A DNA stretch of 64,000 nucleotides from CAIYXB01 sp038146805 (GCA_038146805.1 JAYQSH010000005.1:372001-436000); one strand, 5' to 3'. Counted from the first letter of the stretch, positions 44,156-53,672 are shown. Notes: generated by a model from the letters alone, not told the origin. Translations and numbers: made by a program.

Positions 44156-46261
44156 ATGAACAAAAACCCTCTATTAAATTACCAAGAATTTGTACCCTAT
44201 GAACAAATCAGCGCCCAAATTATTGAAGAAGCTGTAATTCAAAGAGTCGAAACAGCAAGAGCAAAATTAGAAGAAATTGTCAAAATTGATCCTAATAATT
44301 TAAGTTTTAAAAACACACTTTTTGAATTTATCGAACTTGATAATATGGTCGAGAAAGTTTGGAATCCTGTGCAAAATTTATTGTCACTTATGGGCAGTGA
44401 AGAAATTAGAGAAGTAGCAAATAAAACCAGACCAATTATAGTTCAGTTTTATAACGATTACTCACTTGATGAAAGAGTTTACAAATTAGTAAAAGATTTT
44501 TCGCAAAGTGAAGCGGCACAAAATCTTAGCCAAGAAGAAAAAAGACACCTTGAAAATACTTTGACTGGTTTTAAACTTTCAGGTGCCGAATTAGAAGGTG
44601 AAGCAAAAGAAGAATTTAAAAAATTAAATTTAGAACTTAGTGAACTATCACAAAAATTTTCTGATAATGCAACAGATTCAAAATTTGAATTAATAGTCAA
44701 GGATGAAGACTTAGAAGGCTTATCAAATGATGTAATTCAAACAGCGAAAGAACTTGCCAATGAATACAGAAAAAAACTTGGTAGTGAAAAAATCCCAGAG
44801 AATGCGGCTATTTTTAATTTAGATTACCCATCTTATGGACCTTTTATGAAATTTTCTGCAAAGAGCAAATTGAAAAAATTGTTTTACGAAAATTATTTGC
44901 GCAAAGGAACAACTCAAGCAAACAGAGGTTTACTTGGAACTAAAGAAGATAGTCTTGATAATGAAATCTTGATCGAAAAAATATTTAAAGCCAAACTTAG
45001 AAAATCACATTTACTTGGTTTTAAAAACTATGCTGAACTAAGTTTACAAACAAAAATGGCACCTAGCCCGCAGGAAGTAAAAGAGTTTTTGCAGAGACTT
45101 GCTTCAAAAGCAAAATTATTAGCACAACAAGAAAATCAAGAACTCATTGAATTTCAAAAAGAAATCAATTACCAAAATTCTGAAAACGACTTTAGCAAGG
45201 TTTATCCATGGGACAAAGAATACCTCTCTGAAAAATTGCGAGAAAAAAAATATGCTTTTGACACTAACTTAACAAAGCCGTATTTTGAGCTTGAGCAGAC
45301 GATTACAGGTATGTTTAATATTGCTACGACCTTATTCAATATTGAATTTAAAACTAATGAGCAGATAGAAAAATGGCATGAAGATGTCACTGTATATGAG
45401 GTTTTTGAAAATCAAGAAAAAATTGGTACTTTTTATATGGATTTATTTCCAAGAGATATTAAACGAGGCGGCGCTTGGGTAATGCCATTAGTACAAGCTT
45501 GTGAAAATATTCATGGAGAAAAAATTCTACCTCAGTGCACTCTAAGTTGTAACTTAACTAAGCCAAGTAAAGAGCAGCCATCCTTGCTCAACCATACAGA
45601 AGTCACGACTTTATTTCATGAATTTGGGCATGCTTTACATCATTTATTGTCTAAAGTAAAGCTTGAACCTTTATCAGGTACTAATGTTGAATGGGATTTT
45701 GTGGAGTTACCTTCTCAATTAAATGAAAATTTTGTTTGGGAAAAAGAATCTTTACAAAGTTTCGCAAAACATTTTCAAAGCAAAGAAGCAATCCCTGACG
45801 AGCTTTTAGAGAGTATGCTCAAAGCAAGAACTTTTAATGAAGGGCTTGCCTGTATACGCCAATTAGAATTTGGTCTTTTTGATTTGGCAATTTATATGAT
45901 AGAAAAACAAGAAGATTTTGAACAACCTTTAGAAATTTTCAAAAAAATTGTTACGCAAATTGGTGTTAATGAAGTATGGCAAGGCACAAATTTCCCTTGT
46001 GCTTTTTCTCATATTTTTGCTGGTGGTTATAGTGCTGGCTACTATAGCTACAAATGGGCTGAAGTTTTAGAAGCTGATGCCTTCTCAAGATTTCAAAATG
46101 AAGGTGTGTTAAATCCACAAGTAGGCTTAGAATACAAAAAAGCAATTTTGGAAAAAGGAGATTCGCAAAAACCAATGGAACTTTTTGTGGAATTTATGCA
46201 AAGAGAACCTCGCGAAGAAGCTTTGTTACAACGCATGGGACTTGAGGTAGCACAAAAATGA
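44156..46261 (+). CDS. prlC: M3-family oligopeptidase (oligopeptidase A-like)
   Basis: Zinc metallopeptidase cutting short peptides. TTLFHEFGHALHHLLSKV carries the HExxH zinc site and WDFVELPSQLNENFVWEKES the third ligand Glu; GGYSAGYYSYKWAEVLEAD is the substrate-binding region of M3 peptidases. 701 residues, near the PrlC length. Overlaps the YciI-like gene by 4 bp. Confidence 0.92.
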   Translation: MNKNPLLNYQEFVPYEQISAQIIEEAVIQRVETARAKLEEIVKIDPNNLSFKNTLFEFIELDNMVEKVWNPVQNLLSLMGSEEIREVANKTRPIIVQFYNDYSLDERVYKLVKDFSQSEAAQNLSQEEKRHLENTLTGFKLSGAELEGEAKEEFKKLNLELSELSQKFSDNATDSKFELIVKDEDLEGLSNDVIQTAKELANEYRKKLGSEKIPENAAIFNLDYPSYGPFMKFSAKSKLKKLFYENYLRKGTTQANRGLLGTKEDSLDNEILIEKIFKAKLRKSHLLGFKNYAELSLQTKMAPSPQEVKEFLQRLASKAKLLAQQENQELIEFQKEINYQNSENDFSKVYPWDKEYLSEKLREKKYAFDTNLTKPYFELEQTITGMFNIATTLFNIEFKTNEQIEKWHEDVTVYEVFENQEKIGTFYMDLFPRDIKRGGAWVMPLVQACENIHGEKILPQCTLSCNLTKPSKEQPSLLNHTEVTTLFHEFGHALHHLLSKVKLEPLSGTNVEWDFVELPSQLNENFVWEKESLQSFAKHFQSKEAIPDELLESMLKARTFNEGLACIRQLEFGLFDLAIYMIEKQEDFEQPLEIFKKIVTQIGVNEVWQGTNFPCAFSHIFAGGYSAGYYSYKWAEVLEADAFSRFQNEGVLNPQVGLEYKKAILEKGDSQKPMELFVEFMQREPREEALLQRMGLEVAQK

Positions 46262-46572
46262 TAAAACATTTTCTACTTACTGCCTATGATTACAATGATG
46301 CTGAAGCCTATCAAAGGCGCATAGACACTCGAGAAGAACATTTGAGTTTAATCGCAGAGTTAAAAAAACAAAACAAAGTAATTTTAGGAGCCGCACTTAT
46401 CGACGACAAAGAAAAAATGATTGGCTCTAGTATTTTTTTTGTAATGAGTCAAGCAGAATTTGATGATTACCTGAGTAAAGAGCCTTATATTATTAAAAAG
46501 GTCTGGCAAAAAATTGATGTTAAAGAATGTAAAATCGCACCAAGCTTTGTTGGACTTTTAAACTCCCACTAA
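46258..46572 (+). CDS. YciI-like protein
   Basis: 104 residues. HFLLTAYDYNDAEAYQRRID, RREEHL-like TREEHLSLIAELKKQNKVIL and SIFFVMSQAEFDDYLSKEPY match the YciI/YCII fold, dimeric with a conserved His/Asp. Coupled to the M3 peptidase (ATG overlaps its stop). Function uncertain; some members are hydrolase or dioxygenase accessory proteins. Confidence 0.8.
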   Translation: MIKHFLLTAYDYNDAEAYQRRIDTREEHLSLIAELKKQNKVILGAALIDDKEKMIGSSIFFVMSQAEFDDYLSKEPYIIKKVWQKIDVKECKIAPSFVGLLNSH

Positions 46573-46618
46573 AACTTAGCATTTGGCTTAAACTTATCTT
46601 TGAAATTAGTACACTAAA

Positions 46619-46719
46619 GGGACGGTGTTTGATTCTTTTGTTAGGCGTGTCTAACCAAACCCTACTTATGCCCAAATCTAAAGACTCGAGATGCTTATTA
46701 CGGGTTTGGAAGAACGCCC
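46619..46719 (-). mobile_element. 101-bp deletion derivative of the composite element
   Basis: Retains module A plus part of the linker, starting GGGACGGTGTTTGATTC and ending TTTGGAAGAACGCCC. Flanked by a perfect 5-bp duplication CTAAA (46614-46618, 46720-46724), so it transposed in this shortened form. It is followed 38 bp later by the pepA start. Confidence 0.8.
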
Positions 46720-46757
46720 CTAAAGACGCCACCTCCATGTGCTTGTATAATATTTTT

Positions 46758-48176
46758 ATGTCTAAATTAAAAATAGATTTACTACTCAGAGAAGAACCCG
46801 GCGCAAATGAAGAAATTGGTCTTAATGAACGTAAAGCTTCAAAGACTCAATATCATATCGACGAAAAACTCTTGCAAGTATTTTTGGGCAAAAAGAAAGA
46901 TTTGAGTATCAAAAAAATCCGCGAAATACTCTCAAAAGCAGACTGGAAAAACATTTCAGAAACCGAAGTGGAAATCAATATCAACGATCTTGATGCAGAA
47001 AGTGTCGAAGCCGCCTATGAAATAATAGTGCTCAAAAGCTTTATTTTTGACAAATATAAGTCAGACGCTGGTGCTAGACAAGTACAAGTAAAAAAAGTAA
47101 GTTTTAAACCAAGCAAACCAAAAGATTTTGATTACGAATATCGCTCTAAGGTCATAGATGCTATTAAATTTTGCAGAGATATAGTAAGCTCAAACGCGAG
47201 CACTATTAACCCCGGACAAATGCAAAAATTTGCAGAAAATTTAGCAAAAGAACACCCAGTAATCACTGTCAAAAGCATAGATGCACAAGAAGCAAAAAAA
47301 CTTAACATGGAATGTTTACTCGCTGTTGGTGCAGAGAGTTTAAAGAACTCAAGTCCAAGTTTTCACCCAAGAATAGTCGAATTAAGTTTTCAAGGTGCAA
47401 AATACAAAAACTCAAAAAAAGACAAACACATAGCTTTAGTAGGTAAAGGTATCACCTATGATACTGGTGGCTTATGCTTAAAGCCAACTCAATATATGTT
47501 AGACATGAAATCTGACATGACTGGTGCAGCGACAGTGTTGTCGGTATTTAGTGCCTTGCCAAATATCGCTAAATACTTACCAGACAATATAAAAATTACT
47601 GGCATTATGGCTCTAAGCGAAAATGCATTCGGCGCTAGTAGCTATAAACCGGGGGATGTTTTGAGAGCAATGAATGGCACTACTGTTGAGGTAGTAGATA
47701 CAGACGCCGAAGGTAGATTAGTTTTGGCAGACGCCTTAAGCTATATGTCTGCACTAAAAGACCAGCCAAATTATTGCATCGATCTTGCAACACTAACTGG
47801 ATCTATAGTAGCAAGTCTTGGCGAAATTGCGGCTGGCGCTATGACTAATAACGATGAATTTAAAGATCAGGTAATTAATGCTTTTCGTAAAGAAGGTGAA
47901 AATTTATGGCATATGCCTTTGTTTTCTGAATACAAAACTTTATTAGATTCAAGTATTGCGGATATCAAACACTGCAACACCAGACCAGATGCACTTTGTG
48001 CGGGAATCTTTTTGAAAGAATTTGTTCACAAAAACATCAAATGGTTACATTTAGATATTGCTGGAGTTGGTTTTATCGAAGAAGATGGACTATGGGCTTA
48101 TAAAGGTGCTACCGGATTTGGCATTAAAGGATTATTGAAACTACTAAAAGATTTGGGCGTGCCTCCAAACCCGTAA
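46758..48176 (+). CDS. pepA: leucyl aminopeptidase with element-derived C-terminus
   Basis: M17 aminopeptidase. HIALVGKGITYDTGGLCLKP contributes metal ligands and VDTDAEGRLVLADALSY is the signature motif. 472 residues from ATG 46758; the frame upstream runs through repeat DNA and is not real. The last six residues (GVPPNP) and the stop codon come from the module A element at 48155, so the natural C-terminus has been replaced. Effect on activity is probably small because the catalytic domain is complete. Confidence 0.9.
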   Translation: MSKLKIDLLLREEPGANEEIGLNERKASKTQYHIDEKLLQVFLGKKKDLSIKKIREILSKADWKNISETEVEININDLDAESVEAAYEIIVLKSFIFDKYKSDAGARQVQVKKVSFKPSKPKDFDYEYRSKVIDAIKFCRDIVSSNASTINPGQMQKFAENLAKEHPVITVKSIDAQEAKKLNMECLLAVGAESLKNSSPSFHPRIVELSFQGAKYKNSKKDKHIALVGKGITYDTGGLCLKPTQYMLDMKSDMTGAATVLSVFSALPNIAKYLPDNIKITGIMALSENAFGASSYKPGDVLRAMNGTTVEVVDTDAEGRLVLADALSYMSALKDQPNYCIDLATLTGSIVASLGEIAAGAMTNNDEFKDQVINAFRKEGENLWHMPLFSEYKTLLDSSIADIKHCNTRPDALCAGIFLKEFVHKNIKWLHLDIAGVGFIEEDGLWAYKGATGFGIKGLLKLLKDLGVPPNP

Positions 48177-48545
48177 TAAGTATCTCGAGTCTTTAGATTT
48201 GGGCATAAGTAGGGTTTGGTTAGACACGCCCATTAACTGTGCCATTTTATATATTCTAAATACAAAGTTATTTAGTACTTCTTTGCTATATTTATTTAAT
48301 TTCAAAAATTGTATCTGAGAAAAATCAGGAATAGCACCAATTAAATCTTCTAAACTACTTGTTGCACCAGCTTTGAAAGCAAAAGGTTTTAAAGGATTAA
48401 TAGAGCGAGACAATAATTTCAAGCTTGCTCTTTTTTGATCATTAGCAGTTTTTTTTCTTAGCGTAAAATTCATCATCAGCCTGCAACAAGCTTCTGACAA
48501 AAGCATATTCAGGATAAAAATCGCATATTTTTGATCAATTCTCAT
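48144..48545 (-). CDS. hypothetical protein ending in repeat-encoded sequence
   Basis: 133 residues from ATG 48545. The first roughly 100 residues (MRIDQKYAIFILNMLLSEAC, then LEDLIGAIPDFSQIQFLKL) are not recognised; the last 28 (VSNQTLLMPKSKDSRYLLRV onward) come from the 77-bp element. The same element supplies the C-terminus of the convergent pepA. Whether it is expressed is unclear. Confidence 0.4.
   Translation of the reverse strand: MRIDQKYAIFILNMLLSEACCRLMMNFTLRKKTANDQKRASLKLLSRSINPLKPFAFKAGATSSLEDLIGAIPDFSQIQFLKLNKYSKEVLNNFVFRIYKMAQLMGVSNQTLLMPKSKDSRYLLRVWRHAQIF
48155..48231. mobile_element. solo module A of the composite element, 77 bp
   Basis: GGGCGTGCCTCCAAACCC to GGTTAGACACGCCC; the ends pair as an imperfect palindrome. 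It is inserted at the join of two convergent genes, giving both a new 3' end. No target duplication is obvious (GATTT at the left, ATTAA at the right). Confidence 0.75.
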
Positions 48546-48649
48546 AAAAAACAGTATCCATATTAATGCATAAATTAATATTTTGTAATATTTATCTTAA
48601 TTAATTTCTTAACCAAAGCTTAAAAAAAAATTGGTATAGGATAATTATT

Positions 48650-49570
48650 ATGACAGATTCAGTTAGCCCTAAAAGTTTAGCACAAGAGTTTGGACGAACG
48701 AGAGAAGCTGAACTTAAAGCTAAAAATGATGTCGAACAATTTTTAAAAGAGGATGGCATAGAAGATAATGAACAAGAAGATTTATTTCAAGCAATACGAG
48801 AATCTGCTAAAAGTTTAAATTTATATCCTGTGATAAAAGGAAATCAATTTGAAACACCCCAAGAATTTGAGGCTAAAATTCGCCCCAGCTTAGAAGAAGA
48901 ACAGGAAAAACTAATTGAAAGCCTAGACCAATTTAGTGAAAAACAAGTTAAATTAGCAGAGCACATAGATCTTTTAGAATCGTTAAAAAAAGGTGGACTT
49001 AGTGAAGAGCAGAAAAACGGTTTAAGAGATGCTGGTTTTGAAGATGTAGAGATAGGAAAATTAAGTAACCGCGCGCAAAGAATTGACAAACAAAAGGAAT
49101 TAGAAAGTCAATTAGCGAATGCTGAACAAAACGATCCTCAAAAAGCGATATTACAAACGAAAATAGAAGCTTTAAAAACAATTACTAAAGCCGAAAACAA
49201 AGAAATAAAAAAAGCAGGTTTAAAACCAAAAGAACTACAAACAAAAGCTGAAATAAAGGCAAAACTAGCTGACACAACAAAACAACAAGAAAGTCTAGAA
49301 AAAGTTAAAACAACTTTAGAAGCTAGAAAAACAGAAGTGCAAAGATTACTAACTTTAAATGGCACTCCAGAAGCTGAAGGTACCCAAGGTACCCAAGGCA
49401 GTCAAGACGATTCAAACCCACAAGCTCAACCTCAAGCAGACGACGGCGGCTGTCCAGACGGAAACTGCGGTACACAAAGAGGAAGAGGAAGGGCTAAAGC
49501 TACTATTATGGCTGTTGCCGCCACTGAACTTGCCGCTTTACAAATTGATTATTCGCAATTTTTAAGTTGA
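48650..49570 (+). CDS. coiled-coil protein with a Cys-containing tail
   Basis: 306 residues, strongly helical and charged (LEEEQEKLIESLDQFSEKQV, KELESQLANAEQNDPQKAIL). Residues 245-270 are a Gln/Ser/Asp low-complexity run, then DDGGCPDGNCGTQRGRGRAK, then a hydrophobic helix IMAVAATELAALQI. CPDGNCG is a C-x4-C knuckle with basic flank. Not recognised; similar in character to the proteins at 42.7, 57.5, 59.5 and 60.4 kb. Confidence 0.55.
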   Translation: MTDSVSPKSLAQEFGRTREAELKAKNDVEQFLKEDGIEDNEQEDLFQAIRESAKSLNLYPVIKGNQFETPQEFEAKIRPSLEEEQEKLIESLDQFSEKQVKLAEHIDLLESLKKGGLSEEQKNGLRDAGFEDVEIGKLSNRAQRIDKQKELESQLANAEQNDPQKAILQTKIEALKTITKAENKEIKKAGLKPKELQTKAEIKAKLADTTKQQESLEKVKTTLEARKTEVQRLLTLNGTPEAEGTQGTQGSQDDSNPQAQPQADDGGCPDGNCGTQRGRGRAKATIMAVAATELAALQIDYSQFLS

Positions 49571-49682
49571 GCATTTATTGAAAAACAAAGTGTTAAGGCT
49601 CAAATACGCTTAAAAAACCTTAGTCTATAGCTAAAAGTTAAACTACTGAGCAAATAAGCTAAAATATTTTAAGTTTATAGAA

Positions 49683-50603
49683 ATGCAAAAAACTAAAAAT
49701 ATTTTAGAAACTAATCTTGCGGGTATCAAAATGAAAAATCCTATTATGCCTGCTTCTGGCTGTTTTGGTTTTGGCAGAGAATTTGCAGAATTTTATGATT
49801 TATCTTGTCTTGGTGCTATTGCGGTCAAAGCAACCAGCCTTGAAGCACGCGAAGGTAATTGGACACCTCGAGTTGCTGAAACTTATGCTGGAATGATTAA
49901 TTCTATTGGTTTACAAAATCCGGGTATCGAAAAAGTTATTCATGAAGAGCTCAAATTTTTAGAACAATTTGATACAGAGATTTTTGTAAATATTGTTGGG
50001 CACAGTATCGAAGACTATGCACAAGTGGCACAAAAAATCTCCGCAGTGCAAAATGTGTCAGCCATCGAACTTAATGTTTCTTGCCCTAATGTTCACGACG
50101 GAATTCATTTTGGTTCCAACGCAGAGTTGTTACACGACTTAGTAATAGAAGTAAAAAAATATTCTCAAAAACCAGTCTTTGTTAAACTTTCACCAAATGT
50201 CAGCGATATAGTAAAAATGGCAAAAGCCTGTCAGCGCGCAAATGCCGATGGTTTGAGTATGATAAACACCCTTATTGGTATGCGTATTGATTTACACAGC
50301 AAAAAACCTATCATTGCTCGTAAAACAGGTGGACTTTCTGGACCAGCTATCAAACCAATTGCTATTCGCATGATTTATGATGTAAGTCAAGAAGTGAATT
50401 TGCCCATCATTGGCATGGGCGGCATTATGAATGTAGATGATGTACTTGAATTTTTTTATGCGGGCGCTTCGGCTGTTGCTATTGGCACAGCAAACTTTAT
50501 TGAACCCTTTGCATGCCAAACAATTATTCAAGAACTCGAAAATAGACTGGCACAAGAAAACATATCAAATATTCAAGAACTTATTGGGCTTGCCTATAAG
50601 TAA
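49683..50603 (+). CDS. pyrD: dihydroorotate dehydrogenase, class 1B type
   Basis: FMN enzyme of pyrimidine synthesis. MKNPIMPASGCFGFGREFAE, NSIGLQNPGIEKV, IELNVSCPNVHDGIHFGSNA (with the catalytic Cys that distinguishes class 1B), PVFVKLSPNVSDIVKMAKAC, RKTGGLSGPAIKPIAIRMIY and PIIGMGGIMNVDDVLEFFYA are typical. 306 residues. The iron-sulfur partner PyrK is not adjacent. Confidence 0.93.
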   Translation: MQKTKNILETNLAGIKMKNPIMPASGCFGFGREFAEFYDLSCLGAIAVKATSLEAREGNWTPRVAETYAGMINSIGLQNPGIEKVIHEELKFLEQFDTEIFVNIVGHSIEDYAQVAQKISAVQNVSAIELNVSCPNVHDGIHFGSNAELLHDLVIEVKKYSQKPVFVKLSPNVSDIVKMAKACQRANADGLSMINTLIGMRIDLHSKKPIIARKTGGLSGPAIKPIAIRMIYDVSQEVNLPIIGMGGIMNVDDVLEFFYAGASAVAIGTANFIEPFACQTIIQELENRLAQENISNIQELIGLAYK

Positions 50604-50613
50604 AATTGCTAAT

Positions 50614-51387
50614 TTATTTTCTCCTTAGTTTTCTTTGTCTGCTTTTTTCTGTTTTAGCTCTTTTAGCTTTGTTTCTTGCGATTTTTTGGCGTTTCTTGGT
50701 TTCTGCTTCTTTTTGATCACTTCTTACTTGCGGGTCTTTTCTTTTTGTGCCATCAGGATTTCTGTTTAATGTAAGGATTTCTCTCACTGTCTGAGATGCG
50801 CCAAAAAGCTTTTTAGACATTACAGATTTCAAATTATTAAATTGCCCTTGATAAATTTTTGTATCAAATTCATCTTTAATTTTTTTAGACAATAATGCAA
50901 AAAATTCACCTAAAATTTCTAAAAGTAATTTGGAAGCTTCTTCTAATTTTTGTTTTTGTTGTATTTTGTTTTTAAAATTTTGCTTTATTATAATGCCTAT
51001 AAATTTATCTAAACTAACAAACAAGTGCATGAATTGATCGACCAATTTTTTTTCTTCTTTAGTTAAACGTCTATCATATTCAATCAATTCATTTATAGTA
51101 AATGATATTGGAACAGCTGAGGCTGAGAAAAATTTGGTTTTAGGGCAAGTAACCCATTCGTGTTGTTTTTTGTCATAGTAAGTATCTTCTGATGAATTAC
51201 TATCTTGAGTTTCTTCATATTGACAAGCTATAGCATGCAACTCTTTTACAGCTCTATTTGTTTCCTCGACAGCATCGTTAAAAGTAGGTGTATTAATAAT
51301 AGTTGGCAGGTTTTCGATAGCAGGCAAAACCCTTGTACAAAGGCTGTTATAAAATTTATCAACTATATTAGTATTAGCAGAACTCAC
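50614..51387 (-). CDS. hypothetical protein with Arg/Lys-rich tail
   Basis: 257 residues, probable GTG start. The body is helical (FYNSLCTRVLPAIENLPTII, FKNKIQQKQKLEEASKLLLE); the C-terminus is strongly basic (KRQKIARNKAKRAKTEKSRQ), suggesting nucleic-acid binding. Not recognised. Convergent with pyrD and divergent from pyrF, with 45 bp to the pyrF start. Confidence 0.5.
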   Translation of the reverse strand: MSSANTNIVDKFYNSLCTRVLPAIENLPTIINTPTFNDAVEETNRAVKELHAIACQYEETQDSNSSEDTYYDKKQHEWVTCPKTKFFSASAVPISFTINELIEYDRRLTKEEKKLVDQFMHLFVSLDKFIGIIIKQNFKNKIQQKQKLEEASKLLLEILGEFFALLSKKIKDEFDTKIYQGQFNNLKSVMSKKLFGASQTVREILTLNRNPDGTKRKDPQVRSDQKEAETKKRQKIARNKAKRAKTEKSRQRKLRRK

Positions 51388-51432
51388 TGGATTATTATTT
51401 TAACCCAAATCCTGCTAAAATATCAATAAGCA

Positions 51433-52134
51433 ATGCAAAAAAACAATAATCTCGATAAAACCATTATTGCTCTTGACTTTTCAGATTTAGCTAAATTAAC
51501 AGAATTTATTGATAGTTTTGACTACCAACAAGAGCTTAGACCAAGATTTGTCAAAGTTGGAATGGAGCTGTTTTATGCTCAAGGTAGAAAAATTATTGAA
51601 TACCTCAAAGAAAAAAATTTAAAGATTTTTTTGGACTTAAAAGTTCATGATATTCCAAACACAGCATTTAAAGCTTTAACTGCACTAAAAAATCTTGAAG
51701 TAGATATTTTAAATCTGCATGCGGCTGGTGGAATTGCTATGATGCAAAAAGCCAAAGAGGCTCTAGCAGACAGCAAAACAAAATTAATTGCAGTAACAAT
51801 TTTAACGAGCCTTGATGATCAAGCACTCACACAAGAACTACTAATAAACAAAAATACACAAGAAACAGTTTTGCATTACGCCCAAAACGCCTACCAAGCA
51901 GGACTTGACGGTATAGTATGCTCAGCTCATGAAGCACAAAGTATCAAAGATAGTATTCACCCAGATTTTCTAACAGTGTGCCCAGGTATTAGGTTTGCTG
52001 ATGGCAATAGCCAAGATCAAAAAAGAGTTGCCGATCCAGCATGGGCACTAGCAAACGGATGTGATTATATTGTTATGGGTAGAGCAATAACTCAAGCTAG
52101 CGATAAAGCTCAAGCACTTATGAGCTTGCTATAA
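51433..52134 (+). CDS. pyrF: orotidine-5'-phosphate decarboxylase
   Basis: Last step to UMP. The N-terminus IIALDFSDLAKLTEFIDSF and the catalytic motif KIFLDLKVHDIPNTAFKAL (Asp-x-Lys-x-x-Asp) are diagnostic; ILNLHAAGGIAMMQ and TVCPGIRFADG follow. 233 residues. 6-nt gap to pyrE. Confidence 0.95.
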   Translation: MQKNNNLDKTIIALDFSDLAKLTEFIDSFDYQQELRPRFVKVGMELFYAQGRKIIEYLKEKNLKIFLDLKVHDIPNTAFKALTALKNLEVDILNLHAAGGIAMMQKAKEALADSKTKLIAVTILTSLDDQALTQELLINKNTQETVLHYAQNAYQAGLDGIVCSAHEAQSIKDSIHPDFLTVCPGIRFADGNSQDQKRVADPAWALANGCDYIVMGRAITQASDKAQALMSLL

Positions 52135-52140
52135 TTTTTT

Positions 52141-52788
52141 ATGTATATGAATAGTCAAGAAACACAAGTAGATGCAAAAAAAATTGCCAAATTTTTATTA
52201 GAAACAAAAGCAGTTTTTTTAAGTCCTCAAGAACCTTTCACTTGGGCATCTGGCATTAAAGCCCCGATTTATTGTGATAATCGAATTTTATTGTCGTTCC
52301 CAGAAATTAGGAGTCAAATTATTGATGCTTTTGTCATGAAAATCAAAGAAAATTTCCCAAATGCAGATTACATTGCAGGAGTTGCAACAGCTGGTATCGC
52401 CCATGCCGCTTTGATCGCAGAGAAAATGCAATTGCCTATGATTTATATTAGAGCTTCTGCAAAAGACCATGGCAGAGCAAAACAAATCGAAGGTAAATTA
52501 AAAGCAAATGCCAAAATTGTTGTCATTGAAGATTTAATTTCAACAGCTTCAAGCTCACTACAAGCAATCAAAGCACTTGATACAGAAGAGGTAAATGTCT
52601 TAGGTCTTTGCGCTATCTTTAGTTACAATTTGCAAAAAGCCACAAACAATTTAGCAAACGCTCAAATCAAAGCTGTCACTTTATCAAACTATCAAAGCTT
52701 AATTCAAACTGCACTAGAAGAAAATTATATAAACTCTGAAGAGTTAAAAATCTTAGAAAACTGGATGCAAGAACCTTCTAAGGTCTAA
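52141..52788 (+). CDS. pyrE: orotate phosphoribosyltransferase
   Basis: Adds PRPP to orotate. PFTWASGIKAPIYCDNRILL and the PRPP motif VVIEDLISTASSSLQAIKAL are characteristic; YIAGVATAGIAHAALIAEKM and DHGRAKQIEGK (loop Lys) are present. 215 residues; ATG 52141 or 52147. pyrD-pyrF-pyrE are closely grouped with one opposite-strand gene inserted. Confidence 0.94.
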   Translation: MYMNSQETQVDAKKIAKFLLETKAVFLSPQEPFTWASGIKAPIYCDNRILLSFPEIRSQIIDAFVMKIKENFPNADYIAGVATAGIAHAALIAEKMQLPMIYIRASAKDHGRAKQIEGKLKANAKIVVIEDLISTASSSLQAIKALDTEEVNVLGLCAIFSYNLQKATNNLANAQIKAVTLSNYQSLIQTALEENYINSEELKILENWMQEPSKV

Positions 52789-53448
52789 GTGACATTTGCA
52801 CCAAGTTGAGCTTCTAGATTGAGGTTGTTCATATCTTCTTTATAAAAAAACAAAAATCTAAACTTATCAGCAAAGCTAATTTTTTTGTCTAAAGCACAGC
52901 CAAGAATAAAATCATCGGCTTGCATTTCTTCACTAATAATTATCATGACTCCATTATTTTTTTGTAAATCCAAAATATATTTTTCAAAACAATCTTTGCA
53001 GGGTAAAAGTTTTTGAGAATTTAATTTTTTACTTTTGTTATCAAGACGAAACAAGACCAAAATTTTTAAAAACTCATTGCCTAAATTATCAGCTTCTAAA
53101 GCGGAAAGCGAAGCTTGCTTTTCAGCACAATTTCTAAATTTGGCATTTTTCAAATTTTCTTTTTTGTGGATCAATATTTGCGCCGGCATGTACAAAAAAC
53201 TCGCCTTGTTTTTGAAAAACAAAAATCGAAGAGTAATAAGCATTTGAGTGTGGCGCAATAGCTTTTTTACTGATACTCTTTGCTTCTAAATAAAGTTTTT
53301 CATAAAAATCTTTCGAAAAATTTTGCTCTAATTCTTGACGATCAAAACCTTTCAGAAGCAAAGCAAAAAAGTCAAGAGCTTGCTGTGATTTCTCTAAATC
53401 TGTATATTTAAAGCCTGTTTTATAAAAAATAGCTTTTGAATCTTTCAT
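52785..53448 (-). pseudogene. cytidine-deaminase-like protein, frameshifted
   Basis: ATG 53448. PHSNAYYSSIFVFQKQGEFF and HAGANIDP match the CDA N-terminal strand-helix; after a one-base shift in an A6 run near 53175 (add one A: DPQKKENLKNAKFRNCAEKQ) the metal motif NCAEKQASLSALEADN and the second Cys pair LLPCKDCFEKYI are in frame. About 220 residues. Cys/Glu/Cys-Cys zinc ligands all present. Pyrimidine context (next to pyrE) supports a nucleoside deaminase, but the sequence is divergent. Ends overlap pyrE by 4 bp. Confidence 0.65.
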
Positions 53449-53672
53449 GCTGGATAGACATTATTCCACTAAAAATAGGCCTTTTAACCTAGTATTTTGT
53501 GCTTTGTTTATTGCAGTCTATGACTGAATTTGACTAGTACAAAAGTTATGTATTACAGCACTAGAGGCCTACTGCATTTTTCAAATAAATGATGTATAGT
53601 TTTTTGAAAAATTTATGGATTAACATCTATATGATTTGGTATTATTAAAGACACCAAAGATTTTTAAAAATT

